Part shown: piece by piece, positions 26,301 through 38,689 of the stretch
Layout: each line of letters begins with the position of its first letter
Numbering within the stretch: position 1 is the first letter of the stretch
Assembly: GCA_028023455.1 (NCBI GenBank)
Contig: JAQFVV010006547.1
Coordinates: 620,001-684,000 of the forward strand
Origin: Epiperipatus broadwayi
Taxonomy: Eukaryota > Onychophora > Udeonychophora > Euonychophora > Peripatidae
DNA length: 64,000 nucleotides
Reading direction: 5' to 3'
Notes under the pieces: generated by a model
Database searches by the model: none
Seen by the model: the letters and a program-made list of their open reading frames with translations, nothing else
What the model was told of the DNA's origin: nothing
Position numbers and translations under genes: made by a program

Positions 26301-28248
26301 GAGTTTTCCAAAAATGTTCTTCTCCAAGCGCGTTAAAGTTTAAAAATAAAAATAATTATTAATCCATTTAGTAAAATTTATAGAAAATAATCCTTGGTTT
26401 TAATTTTTAGGACAATAATATTAATTAATCCCGTGAAGCTTCTTAATCTTCTCTACCAATATTCTCTGCGTATCCAATGCATCAATCCATCTAATTTAAC
26501 TTTAAAAATATTCGATGAACTTTTAAGTACTATTTGTATTTCCATGGATCCATCTCTTATTCATCTATGTATTCACTTTTTATCTATGTTTCCTTCTTGA
26601 TACATTTAAACTTTCGTTTGGTATTTTTTTTTATAAATCTCTTTTAAAATAAAAAAAAAATGTTACCTTCAGAAAGGATATAACATTTTACTCCTTTGAA
26701 TATCATATTATATAAAATAATTCATGAAATATAATTGTCTTATTACTATTTAAAAAATAAATCTTGGATCAGCTTATAAATAATAATGCATTTCAATACA
26801 TTTTTTAGACTCCGTATAATGTCCGAGCTGTGGTTTTTTATGTACCAAAACAGTTCTTCGGTGAAATATTAATAAAGCTGTATCAATAAATATTTCAAAC
26901 ATTTTTACAGTATTACAATTTATATCCATTTTATATCGTAGTATATCCATTTTTTATTGCGTAGTTTAGGTTAAACTTTTAGATAAAATATGACTGATAA
27001 AGGAACTTTAAAAATTTAACAAAGCATGTTAAATGAAATTATTAAAATATTTTTTAGTTTACACTCTCTTTTTTGCAAGTTACTGTTAAAAATTATCAAT
27101 TAGTTGTTTTTTTTTTTTGCAAATAAATTATGAGAAAGTACTAAAAAAAATAGACTAAAAAAAAAAAATTAAAAAAAAAAAATACTATCTCTTTGAGAGC
27201 TGCTAATATACCTTTCTTTGGTTTCAATACATTATTAATCTCCCCTATAACTTAGTTACGATGATATTTATAGTCTGTAAGAATACCTATTCCTATTAGT
27301 TAATTCTTACTTTAGCTTGAGAACAAATTTACATATTTTTAGTTTATAGTAGAATTATATTTCAAAATTAAAAATTATGACGTAATGAATTTAAAATATT
27401 ATTTAAAATATTACTTTTGAATCAATTATTATTTTATTAAAATTATTTAAACATTTAAAATAACTTTTAAAATAACCTTAATAACTTATTCCATTTAGCT
27501 ATTTTTATTTAAACAAAATATTTAATTTTTATTATATCTGTATTCGTCTTTATTACATTACTTAAAACATTACATACGATAGTTAACTTAATATTTATTA
27601 TTATTTGCTTTTACAATAGGCAATAATTCCATCCAATTCTATAATATAACTTTTAAAATATTTTAAACTTTGTTATTATTTCAAACAAGCGTGTGTGCGA
27701 GAGCATACATTAAAAATCACGTGATTAATAACTTTGACAGACGATTTTCAATCTATTTCTCTGCCCAGATTTATAAAATTGATACACTTATTATATTATA
27801 TAAAATAATTATAAAAAATTTGGAAGAACAATTTAGAAAATATAGAATTAAATATAATTCTCACCATCATAAAGTTTATTTTTAAAATGTACGATATTAA
27901 TTTTTGTTTATTAAATATGATTATAAATTTAAACACTGCATTTATTAACTTATCAGTTTTAAACTATTAAAATCGAATTTATTAAATATACTTTTAATTT
28001 TTATAGCTGTGTTATTTAATATGGCCAGCTTTTACAACCATATGAAACAATATTTTAAACTTTACATAACTACTTTTTAAATAATTCGCTATAATTTTAT
28101 ATACTACGTATTTTCTTTAGCTTCAAATTGTACTTTACAGATATAATTGACTTACTATAATTAATGTATTAAAAGAACATATTCTAAAATTTAAAATTTT
28201 TAGTAATTGACTGTTATAAACTATTACTGACCTATAGAAAAGGGCACA
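23391..28248. mobile_element. Long AT-rich dispersed element, copy A
   Basis: This block of about 4.86 kb is collinear with 49303-53571. Shared landmarks in the same order include CTAGCTCAGTTA, CTCAATGGCATAAGAA followed by a block ending ATTCTTATGACTTT, ATAATCTCAGGTTC, TTTATTTACACTATTTACAG, TCTATGATTCTTTTCT, TGATCTAAAGAAAA and the end AAAAGGGCACA. Both copies abut (TA)n at both ends. No transposase or polymerase frame survives. Reading the minus strand, AATAAA-rich sequence next to TTTACACTATTTACAG recalls an LTR polyadenylation region, but no paired LTRs were found. It may be a large non-autonomous element or a solo LTR-like relic. The left end is less certain than the right. Confidence 0.6.
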
Positions 28249-28266
28249 ATATATATATATATATAT
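28249..28266. repeat. (TA)n tract at the right end of copy A
   Basis: A short run of AT dinucleotides directly follows AAAGGGCACA, exactly as at 53572-53598 next to the second copy of the same element. Confidence 0.9.
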
Positions 28267-28929
28267 GAATTTAGATTGATCATATCTGTTTGGAATCCTG
28301 CTAATGATTACAAAATTTGTTATTATTCTTTTAATGAATATGTTTTCAGTTTAAAAAAGTATTATTAAAAATTGTAATCCATACTAATATAAAAAATTGG
28401 TTTAAAATAAAGAGGGAGATCTTTGATAATGATTACAAGGAAGTAGTCGAAATGTCAGAAAGGTGTGTAATGTATTAGAATATATATGGATTCATAAAAA
28501 CAAAAAGTTTTAAAAGAAAAAAAAGATCACAATTTTATTGATTTTTTTTATGTATGAAAGATTAATATAAATGTTATCATAATTTTGTATTGGAAGTTAC
28601 TGAAGTTATATGCATCTGGATTAGTGATATTCTTTCTTTACAATCTATTACTTTTTTAAATGTTGGGTTTCCTTAAAATTTTTCTCAACTCCAAATTTGA
28701 ATTGTGTCCTGATAAATTGAATTTTATTGATTAATCTCAGAAAAGAATAAATTAGAATGTAAAAATATTTTATAAAGAATTTTAATAATAGGAAACAGAC
28801 GTTTTATATAAAAAAATCCACTATTAAATATATTATAAAATTGTAATAACTACATATGAGGTAAGTTACTGAAATTCTTCTTTGACCTTTATGTTTCAAA
28901 CATTTATATAATCGCAGACACTAAAATCT
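28267..28929. other. AT-rich spacer, nothing identified
   Basis: No frame or motif of note. It lies between the long AT-rich element and the Penelope-like pseudogene, and may include decayed 5' sequence of the latter. Confidence 0.5.
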
Positions 28930-30165
28930 TAACAAAGAGTTGCTGCATTTATATTTAAAAAATAGTTTGACTAAAGACAAGGCCATGCTGTTCAAGAAGT
29001 TTTTTTTTTATTTGTTCAAAGTTAGCCATCAAAAATATAGAAATACTTTATCTGTTTTATTGATCTACTCTTCATTGAATTACTGTATTATAAAAATCCA
29101 TTTCCCATATAGGATAAAAGATATAGATAAACTTTTCACATTACACACTCCCAATGATATTATTTGCCTAAACACCTATACTGATGCTGAATTATCTATT
29201 CTTGGAAAAGGTTTGGACTTTGCCATTACACCATTTGCTTATTGATAATGGCATCCACTGAGAAATTGCTCACATCCACTGAGAAATTGCTCTGGAAGAA
29301 GTAGCAGAATTATTCTGATGAATTAAAAGGACATTTGAGAGACATCAAAAACAGAAATCAAACATTTCATGTGATGAGAGGAAAGCTATTAAATTTTTCA
29401 AACAGGATATATTTATAATCATTTGAGAGACATCAAAAGCAGAAATCACACATTTTATATAATGAAAAGAAAGCTGTTAAATCTTTCAAACAGGATACAT
29501 CTATAATCATTCTTTCTGCTGCTAAAGGTAACCTTATAGTTGTAATGGATAAAACTGATTATGATAACAAAATATGAGGACTTCTCACAGCAGGCGAATA
29601 CAAAAAAGTACCAAAAAAAATACAATTCCAAATACAGAGGTAAAATTACAAGCATTACTTCGGAAACATGACAGGTATTTCAGCAATTCAGAAAAAAGGA
29701 AATTAACTCTATATTTTAGCAAGATTCCTCATATATATGGATTACCTAAAACCTTTCCATTAAATCCTATTGTTCTAAAAAGTCACCATGTCAAAATTTA
29801 TCAAGATTTCTTTTCAAAGTTCTTAGTCCATTGGCATATAGGAGACAGTCCTTTAACAGGGATTCTAAGCACTTGATAGAATTAGTCAGGGACATGAAAA
29901 TGGAAAGAACTGACTTATTGGTAAGCTTTGACATGGAAAATCTATTTACAAATGTTCCATGTGATGAGGTATTGATTATTGTAAGGAAATGATTATACGA
30001 TGATAATAGTCTACCAACTAGAACAACTCTGCCTATTGATACTATAATGGAATTATTAATGTTCTGCATAACAATAATGTGCTTTCAATATAACTTAGAA
30101 TTCTTCCAACAAAATCAAGGAGACATGCATTGAAATATGTGTCTGTTTAGAATAACTTACTGCTA
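28930..30165 (+). pseudogene. Penelope-like element (PLE) reverse transcriptase, decayed
   Basis: The sequence reads through the characteristic parts of a PLE reverse transcriptase in order. ELSILGKGLDFAITPF (end of the frame 28940-29245) matches the conserved N-terminal LSKGLNFxxTP motif. VVMDKTDYDNK (near 29550) matches the DKGxxxVVxDxxDY motif. PHIYGLPKTF and NPIVLKS (frame 29574-29876) match the YGLPKxHK..RPIV region. LLVSFDMENLFTNVP (near 29915) is the catalytic A motif with its Asp. The DDNSLPTRTTLPIDTIMELL block (near 30002) leads to the position of the GxxMGSPxSP motif, which is lost. Stops and frame changes occur throughout. Two internal tandem duplications (21 bp at 29252-29293, 88 bp at 29332-29507) add damage. 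Telomerase-related PLE polymerases prime at nicked DNA; this one cannot. Confidence 0.85.
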
Positions 30166-30344
30166 TTAGCAATTTTTTTTAAAAAAAACTTAGCATTGCA
30201 ATGAGTCAAACTGTGCTCCAGACTGACGAATGCAGATTGAGAAAAGCAGTTGTGAGTAGCAACATTATCAATACCAGATAACATCACCTGACTCACTAAA
30301 GATCAGAAATTTTTGCCATTACATTAGGGGTAAATTAATCATAT

Positions 30345-31470
30345 TTTTGGTCAAATGAATATGAGTTAGTATTATGCATTGCATTTGTAGATTATGAAAA
30401 GGCATTTGTTTCTATAAGCATTTCTTCAGTGATTAAAGCATTATATCATCATGGATCCAGGATATATTCTGAAGAATATTTATCAAAATGCAACAGCAGT
30501 AATTAGATTACATAATGATACTAGGAAAGTCAACATTAAGAAGGGTGTAAGACAGGGTGACTCCATATCTCAAAAACTTTTTTACAGCAGTGCTGCAAGA
30601 AGTATTTTGTGGATTAAGAAGGAAAGCTAAAGGAGTAAAAGTAAATGCAGATTATTCAAGTCATCTAGATTTTGCAGATGCTGTTGTTATTTTTGAAAAT
30701 AATGCTTTAGAGCATCAGGAAATGTTGCAAGAGTTATCTGATGAAAGTAAGAAACTGGCACTGAAGGTAAACATTAAAAAGACTAAAATAATATTCAATG
30801 GATTTTTTCAAAAGATGAAAATTAAGATTGACTATGATGAATTAGAAAAAGTTAACAATTACAAATATCTTGGTCAGATTATTACAGATGGAAATATAAT
30901 GGATAAAATTAATCATAGAATTAAACTTGATTGGAGTGCTTTTGGTAGAAATAACTTAGTATTAAAAGGAAATATGTCTGTGTGTTTGAAAAGGAAGGTT
31001 TTTAAGAAATATATTTTACAAGTTTGAAAAGGAAGGTTTTTAATAAATATATTTTACAAGTCACTTTTGAATGAGACTTGGACACTTAACAGAAGAGCAA
31101 TACAGAGACTTGATACCACTCAAAAAAGTATGGAGAGATGCATGTTGGGAGTAACAAGAAGAGATTAAAAACAAAATACATGGGTAAGTGAACAAACAGG
31201 TGTTATTGACATTAATGAAAGAATTAAGAGACTGGAGTTTGGCTGGACATATTGCTAGATAAGATAATAATAGATAAACAATTGAAATCTTAAAATGGAG
31301 TTTTAGAGATTGTAAAAGACTTAGAAAGGGACCACATGTGAGATGGATGGATGAACTAAGGAAGTGTGTGTGACTGATGGGGATAAGAGATATTAGTGTT
31401 AAAAAAAGATAGATTAAATTTGGAGAGACGTTCATCCTTCAGTGGATTGATAGTAGTTGAAAATGATGCT
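30345..31470 (+). pseudogene. RTE-type non-LTR reverse transcriptase and C-terminus, decayed
   Basis: Motif A reads LCIAFVDYEKAF (near 30380), typical of RTE polymerases of the 'craniofacial development protein 2-like' kind. Motif B follows as KKGVRQGDSISQKLF (near 30540). The longest frame (30557-31027) carries the motif C region as FADAVVIF, where the second catalytic Asp of FADD has become Ala. It continues through SKKLALKVNIKKTK and YKYLGQIITDG, conserved after motif C in this family. The C-terminal tail (RAIQRLDTTQKSMERCMLGV and onward, about 31095-31440) matches the same part of the copy at 54357-54880 but is broken. A 38-bp tandem duplication lies at 30984-31059. It follows the PLE in the same orientation, but the two are separate insertions. 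Confidence 0.85.
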
Positions 31471-34400
31471 GACTCCAACAGCCCATTATCCATGCTTTCG
31501 CAGCTTTCTTAACTCCCTTAATACTAAATTTTACTAATATCTTATTAAGGAATTATTTCAATTCAGACACACTTGTAAAGGCAATGTTAATCAGCTTCTT
31601 CTTTTTTTTTAAACCTGGTTATTGCCTCTTTTATAATAGTTTACCATAAGAGTAATAAATTTTTCAAGGACAATAGTATGCCAGCCAATTTTTTCAACGC
31701 CAACCATATGAACGTTCATCTGCCTGAGTATAATAATTATTAATTATATGCGAATATACACATACTCGTTATATCTTTGTATGCCCTCTGAATTTTAACT
31801 AGTAATACGTTTAGTGTCAACAATCAATCAATTTTTTTCTCTCTTTATTTGTTTTATGCTCAGCTCAATCACCCGTTCCATATATATTATACACACACAT
31901 AGTTTAATGTCTTCAACTCAGATATAAACATACAGACATAGTGTGATATATGCATGCGTATATAAAAATCATTTTGTTGCTCATCCAGTTTTGATAATCT
32001 TATAGATCTTACGTAATTTTTTTTGACATATTTTCTGTCTTGTTGGATAATTTTACAAATGATTATTTCTAAACAACAAAGTTCTCAACGTAATAAAACT
32101 TGCAAGGACTTAGGAACAATACATCACTATTTTATTACCCCACAGTCCAGTAACCCTGACCTCTATCATCCATCATACCTGACATCTGCAATTCTTGATA
32201 TATTTAGAAAGAAATGCTGGACTAAGCAATTTTGTGCAGGTGAAATACCATCAGTCTTGTTAAGGTGGAAAATTTGGCATGACGCTTAATGTCATGCAAT
32301 GATGTTTTCTTTATTAAAACAATTGACCAATCACGCTAGTAGGAGAAAACCACATTTTTGAAAGGCAAAAGATTAATCTGCAATGGGGGGGGGGGTTTAT
32401 AATTTGTTAATTGTCTACATTTATTTTAATTGTAAATATTTTTAACGGCCGTACACGTACATACCTATTTATATGTGCAGGATTTTTTTTTTTAGTAATG
32501 CGCTTATTACAGTTAATAATAACGTTACAAATACAGCATTTATATTAACGTATTCGGAAAAAATTGTTTTAGTCTTAACATTATTTTTGACAAAGCTTTA
32601 TTTTGCTTTCTATTATCCAGCAACAAAAATTGATTATAAAATGATGGTTTGAGCATATAAAGTCTTTTAAGATGGTCATTTTGTACTTTGATCTATAATG
32701 ATTATTCAATGAGTTTCAATAACCGATTTAGAAATAAATTTACTTTTAATTACTGTATATATATATATATATTACACAGGCTGACTGAAAATTCAGGGCT
32801 TATAGCCAGTTCATTATTTAAATTAATGTTCAAATTGAAGGCCATTTTCAGTGATTGAATGAAAGAACGTTTCTAATAAAATTTACAAAATATTTGCTTC
32901 ATGTGATTTGTTTTTCAGTTAAGGGGTCTAATAAACTGGACGGGAGGATTACTGTATGCTTGGACTTAAGTTTATAGATATAATACTGAATTGTCAAAAA
33001 ATGGTTGCTATAAATATATGAATTTGTTGAGATATTGAGCAAGTAGCATCCAGGAAATTAAACGTTTAGTAGACATGCTATTTTCCATTTCTTCATTGTT
33101 TATTATACCATCATTTATGAATGCTTTCTTTCATGTTTTGTTTTGTTTTATTTTCTTTTTTAAAAAAATATTATTTCTATAATCAATTAAAAGCGGTTAG
33201 GATAATTTGCATTAAGCTTCTTACAATTGATTGTTGTAAAACTTCTTTTTCATATATGAGATATTTATCTATCAGCCTTGATTGCATCATTATTAGATAC
33301 TTCTTATAAATATTAAATTATAATTCAGAAATACAGTAATAAGTCTTGATTGTCATTAGAGGTAATTAGTCATTTCTTGCTACTTTTTTAACACATATAA
33401 AAGTTATCTTAAATTTAGAATATCATAAACATATCAAAGTTCTCTCCATCATAGGATTAATAACACAAATTCATATTTATATAGTGAATGCATCATTAGC
33501 AAATGTGAATAACTAAACAAATACTAAGTCTTTTCAGAGAAATGCTATTTTTATGATTGCCAAGGACTAATGTTGTCCTGATACCATCTAATAATAATAA
33601 TAATAATGATAATGATGATAGTTTATTTTACTTTTTCAAATATAAAGAGAACATGGTATTTAACAATCATTAAATATATATTTTTATAAATGAAAAAATT
33701 TCCTAGATATTAACTATCAATTAATTTATAAATATTTTTTTAAAAAAACCACGTCTTGATTGCTTGGGAGCTCATTAGAAGTTTGAGCACTGAAAAATAA
33801 CAAAATTGTTTGTGATCCATGGTTATACACTGCAGAGTTTACCACTCTACCATTGCATCAAATTGTAACTGAGCATCATTGTTCTTAAAAGACTATATTA
33901 ATAAACATTAGTGAAAATTCACACAAGAAAGCAGAGTAATTATTTACACCTATTTACTACTAATAAGCTTCACTGTTTCAAATGACTAAATCTTAAGAAA
34001 AGATTTGAAAATTGTAAGTTTAAGTTAACATTATAGTTAAATCTGTTTGTGATTGCTTGACTTTAATTTAAGTAGGAAAAACAATTAGACTGGGAATTTC
34101 ATATTTCACTTTTATTATGTTTTTTAAATAATGATCTGATAATTTTAATATTTTAGAGTTTGTACCTAAACTACACATGATTAGAAATTTATTTATCTAA
34201 AATTAGTTGGAAAGGTATATTTTTGGTTATGTTAAGCATTAATTAATTGTGCTTACTTGATTTCTTGTTAAAAGAATGATATAAATTAAAATAGGTTTCT
34301 CATAATGATACACTTATAATAATATATATCTCACACAATCTTGATCAGTGTTTATTAATAAGTTTTTAATTATGTAAACAAAATATTAAAGCTAATATTA

Positions 34401-34821
34401 AACTGTTAGAATAAATTGTGTTAAGGAAGTGGTAAACACTAAAATCTACTAGTGATTATGTTTGCATATTATTGCATGGATAGTGTTCCATTGATCAGTT
34501 GCTTAATATTCTTCAAGCAGAGAATTTATATGCATATTATTGTATTTTTTTAATAATGACATATAAAGATAATTACAAATGCTATAATATTAAATACTAA
34601 AAATAATTACAAATGTTTTAGCAAATCAAATATTTAGACATTACAAAATTAATATAAATTTAACTTTCAAGAATAAATACAGAACCAAAATATGATCAGA
34701 TGCTATCAGACATTGAGTTTGCATATTAAATTATTTCCTTTCTAAATGCTAAACTATAATGTTTGTAAAGAACTATTTTATTGATTCATTTCAGGTTTAT
34801 TTTTCATATGTGTATGTAGAC
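31471..34821. other. AT-rich stretch, no gene identified
   Basis: 31640-32300 is slightly GC-richer, with a frame at 32023-32289 that shows no domain. A G11 run lies at 32385-32395, an (AAT/GAT)n patch at 33587-33620 and a small TA tract at 32758-32771. Nothing else stands out beyond the tRNA-like relic at 33790-33875. Confidence 0.5.
33790..33875 (-). repeat. tRNA-like SINE relic
   Basis: On the minus strand, GATGCAATGGTAGAGTGGTA resembles the D-arm/A-box of a tRNA, followed by CTCTGCAGTG and ATCCATGG-like sequence where the anticodon arm would be. The B box is poor. This is more likely a decayed SINE head than a tRNA gene. Confidence 0.3.
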
Positions 34822-34929
34822 TAGCCAAAAAATATAAACTCTAAAACACACCTAATGGTTTCCTGCTATAAACAGGCTTTTCAAGTGTAAAACCATTGGT
34901 TGTGTTTTAGAGTTTATATTTTTTAGCTA
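34822..34929. mobile_element. Foldback element with 40-bp inverted repeats
   Basis: Arms at 34822-34861 and 34890-34929 are complementary over 40 bp with about three mismatches. The 28-bp loop contains a small internal hairpin (CCTG ... CAGG). There is no coding capacity. It is either a minimal MITE or the product of an inverted duplication. No clear target duplication was seen. Confidence 0.8.
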
Positions 34930-37620
34930 ATCTGGTTGAGTTGTGAATTTGGGGTGATTTTGATTATTTTATTGAATAGTTTAGCTTTAGGTTTTTAATG
35001 TTTATGTATATATATATATTGAGATGGTTACGTAGCTTATGACACACAACATAGTGTGTTTGCACATATATGTATAAAATTGAAAGGAAAAATAGATATA
35101 AAGAGACAAAAAAAATTGTAGTTATTTTCTATATTACATTGGAATAACAGTTAAGGATTAAATAATATTGAATTAAAAAAAAATTATAAAGTAAACATTT
35201 AAAAAGGTATAATTAATATTTTATTAATTCTGATTTTGAAATTAAAACAAGCATGTTTTTATGTTATAATAGATATATTGGTCATTATAAAATTCCACTA
35301 TTTATTTTGATTAAAACAATTTTTTTAAAATTAATGCTTATATAACATATTTTGATAAAAATTCTACAAAGTTTAAGTTGAATTGAAATGAGTAATTAAC
35401 TTTTTTTAATCAAGATAAAGAAAACTTGCTTTTAATACTGTGGTTTTTCCACCCTAACTGCAAAAAGATTGAAAAAAAGATTAGGGAGTTTTAATATTAT
35501 TACAGATTATGAGGCATGAGAACTATGAAGTTATAACTGAAGGCAAGAGACAGTGTATCCTTCCATTGCTAGTTGACAATAGTAGAATTTGGATTCGCAT
35601 GGAAGCAAAGCATAGCTTTTCTATGTTTAGCCCATGATGTGTACTAGATGGCTGGCTTCCCTGAAGTCCATCAATTGGTAGAGACTAAATGGAGCTGATT
35701 GAATGCAAGTTACCGGATTATACCTTTACTGAAAATGACAATAATCCAGACTACAGTTTTAAAAGGGGACTAGCTTACTCATCCGCTTGCTGAAGAATTA
35801 GTTTATATGTATACTATTTTGTCTATATGCAGAGAAGCACCGATAAAAGTACTGCATCATATATATAAAAGTAAAGCTGGTGAGTAGTAGTGTTATATAT
35901 ATGTGAAAACCTTCATTATTTATGTATCATTAAAATGTGATAGCTTATTTTTTTTATTATATGACAATTTCCATATGTTAGAGCATGATTGTGTTCTTAT
36001 GAAAATAAGTGTGGTGCAGACACATATGTTAAAACCAATCATACTTTATGAATTATTAAAATGAATTATTAAATTTAATTATTAGTTTATCACAATTTCA
36101 AATGTGTTCATTTTTTATATACAGGCATGTCTGCATGCTGATATGTGTGTTTTGTTTAAATCTATTATGAGGTATTTGTAAATCACAATGATAGCTTATG
36201 GTCTTAATCAAAATCAGAATACCAAATTTATATTTATGGCATACTCAGCAAACCTTAATTTCATTTTCATTTAATTGTTATTAATAAATTGGCATTTCAT
36301 TGTTAAAGTTGTTCCACTGAATTTATCAATCCTAAATAGTTTTAGAATATTATATATTTGTATTATATATCTTGATTACAGTAACAATTATAGAGCTTTT
36401 GCTCTGAACTGGATTTGTACATAATGGTCTATTATATAAAGGGTTTATATTTTGTGTTTATGGATATCCAGATAATGATCCTGGATGATGCAAAAGGATA
36501 TCCTTTAAAGTCCATGCACTACATTTCATCGTAATTATTTATTTAGAAATTAAGTTTATAGCTGGCCAGTACATTAATGGTATTTGTAGCATTGATGATG
36601 GTCAGGATGTTTTTACTATCTCAGCATTATTTGATTTAGTATGTGCATCCAGATAATTATTGTTTCTATTTATGCCCTATTGATTGCTTATAACTTTTTA
36701 TTGTTTATCATTCATGATAATAAATGATTACTACTTTTGTGCAATCCTGATGAACTTATAGTTAGTCTTGTACTGATCTTTCATGCGAATTCCGTTTATA
36801 TTTTGTTTATTTGGAGATTATAATGGTTTTCTATCTCATGATTCAGCCCTGATGAGTTTATGTCAGTACAATATATATACACACATTTCATTAGATATAT
36901 TTATACATACACATGTGCCATTTAAGAAGATAGTACTTTCTATAATTTATTACATGTTCTTTTTAGTATAGAAGGAAATATAAAATTTAATGGTTAATTA
37001 CTTAACATAGTGCTCAGTCAACTGGTGCGTAGTCCATATGTAGAGAAAAGTTCATGCAAATTGAGACAATTAATACTGCAAACAAATGTTTCAGAATTTT
37101 AGAAGATGCATTTCTTTACCCATGACAATATTTAAAACAAAATGATGGAAGGTTAATTAGATCTTCTTTGGCTTACTTTAGACAAAACTTTATTTACATG
37201 CATTTGTTTTACAAAGGGTGTACAAATATGTAGGGATATTTATCCATAATTAAAAAGTTATTGCTGCATGCTAAATTTATGTTACCAACAATTCTGAAGT
37301 TGGATATAATGAACTGATCTTCATTTATGAACATGAACTATGAAGGATCAAGAGTAACTTCTGCTGCCTTGTAAAATAAGATGTTGATTCGTCAAAGGCT
37401 AACTACTGTTTCTAATGCAGTTTTTTGTTTCCCTTTTTTAAAGCTTTTTTTCTTACCTCTCTTCATTTTTTGTTAGCTGCATTCCATCAATTAGATAGGT
37501 ACAAAAACATTTTCATCTTCAAATTTTTCTAACAACAGTGCTGATTGCAAATATTATGATTATGATTAAATGACTAAACATCACATGATCACTATTTCTT
37601 ATGCTAGACATTACTTTTAT
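34930..37620. other. AT-rich stretch, no gene identified
   Basis: 35500-35760 is somewhat GC-richer and has a short open run, but no motif I recognise. The rest is AT-rich with short TA tracts. Confidence 0.5.
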
Positions 37621-37794
37621 TAAAACAGACAAAACTCTCATACAGTAGTGCCACTCAGTGCCAACCAGAGTAATCAATGGATATTGGATGAGTAGGCACT
37701 AGATAGGGATTTTATACACAAGTCTTCTGGCATCCATTGATTACTCTGGTTGGCACTGAGTGGCACTACTGTATGAAAAGTTTTGCCAGTTTTA
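37621..37794. mobile_element. Foldback element with a perfect 44-bp hairpin stem
   Basis: Positions 37639-37682 and 37732-37775 are exact reverse complements over 44 bp, separated by 49 bp. Weaker complementarity extends outward on both sides to about 37621 and 37794. The perfection of the stem argues for recent origin or gene-conversion-like upkeep. The inner end CAGTAGTGCCACTCAGTGCC flanked by TA resembles Tc1/mariner/pogo-type termini, but the arms extend past that point. If transcribed it would form a long RNA hairpin. Confidence 0.88.
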
Positions 37795-38689
37795 CTATGA
37801 TTATGTAAAGCATGAAAAAGCCACAATGTTGAGAATGCAATGATTTAGGCAGATATAGGTAAATGTGGCTCCTTATTTATGATCTTGCATGAGATAGTTA
37901 TTTTGAATCAGAATTTGAAATGGAAGTTTAACTTCAAAAATCATTGTGTCTTTATGTATATATATATTTAGGGTTTTTTCCCCACACAAATATGGGGAAA
38001 ATGTAGAAAAGATTATGTAAAATACTCCATCTCTCAAAGTTTGATATTGCATATGTTTTCTTATGTCAGTAATGGTGGTAAAATAACTGTACAAATAAAG
38101 GGTTTGTTTTGTAATAATAATACAGTAAATGTATGAACCTTACTGAAGCTGTACATATTGAAATTCATCTTCTACAAGAAAAATTTAATTAAACAGGTAA
38201 ATAATCATAAGTATATTTGAATTGGGAGATCACCAAATGAAAACCGACTTGATTATATTGTGAGGTCTAACTTGATATCATTTGTTTTTGAAATTGATAG
38301 AGAAAATGAAAAAAAAAAAAAAATGTTAAAGTTTCATATTTGTAATAATAAGTCTGCCTATTTTGTTGCTATTTATGCTTCAATAATAAACCAAAACATT
38401 GAGAGAAAGAAAACTTTTGTTTCTTATTGAATAGTGTTTGTGGATTTTTTTTTTTTTTGAAAACTTTATACTAATATAAAGAAAAATAAATTAAGATACA
38501 AAATTTTAATAAGTAATAGTGTTAGCTCCTTGAACTGATTCGTTTGTTTTTCTAAATTTTCCCCAACACATGGATTGATTATCAATCAAATTTTGTTTAG
38601 GTAAAAAAGCATTAAAAAGTAATTTGGATGCTCAATCCAACTTATTTTTGTTCTTTAGAAGAGTTTACTTACTCTTTCTAAATATCAAA
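37795..38689. other. AT-rich spacer, nothing identified
   Basis: Low-complexity A and T runs; no frame of interest. A minus-strand frame at 37873-38094 has no domain motif. Confidence 0.5.

Noticed and set aside
26394-27885. Small plus-strand frames inside long element copy A
   Set aside because: They are not conserved at the matching places in copy B, so they are chance frames.
33587-33620. CRISPR-like or minisatellite array
   Set aside because: Only simple trinucleotide repeats were found; no spaced direct repeats of CRISPR type occur in the window.
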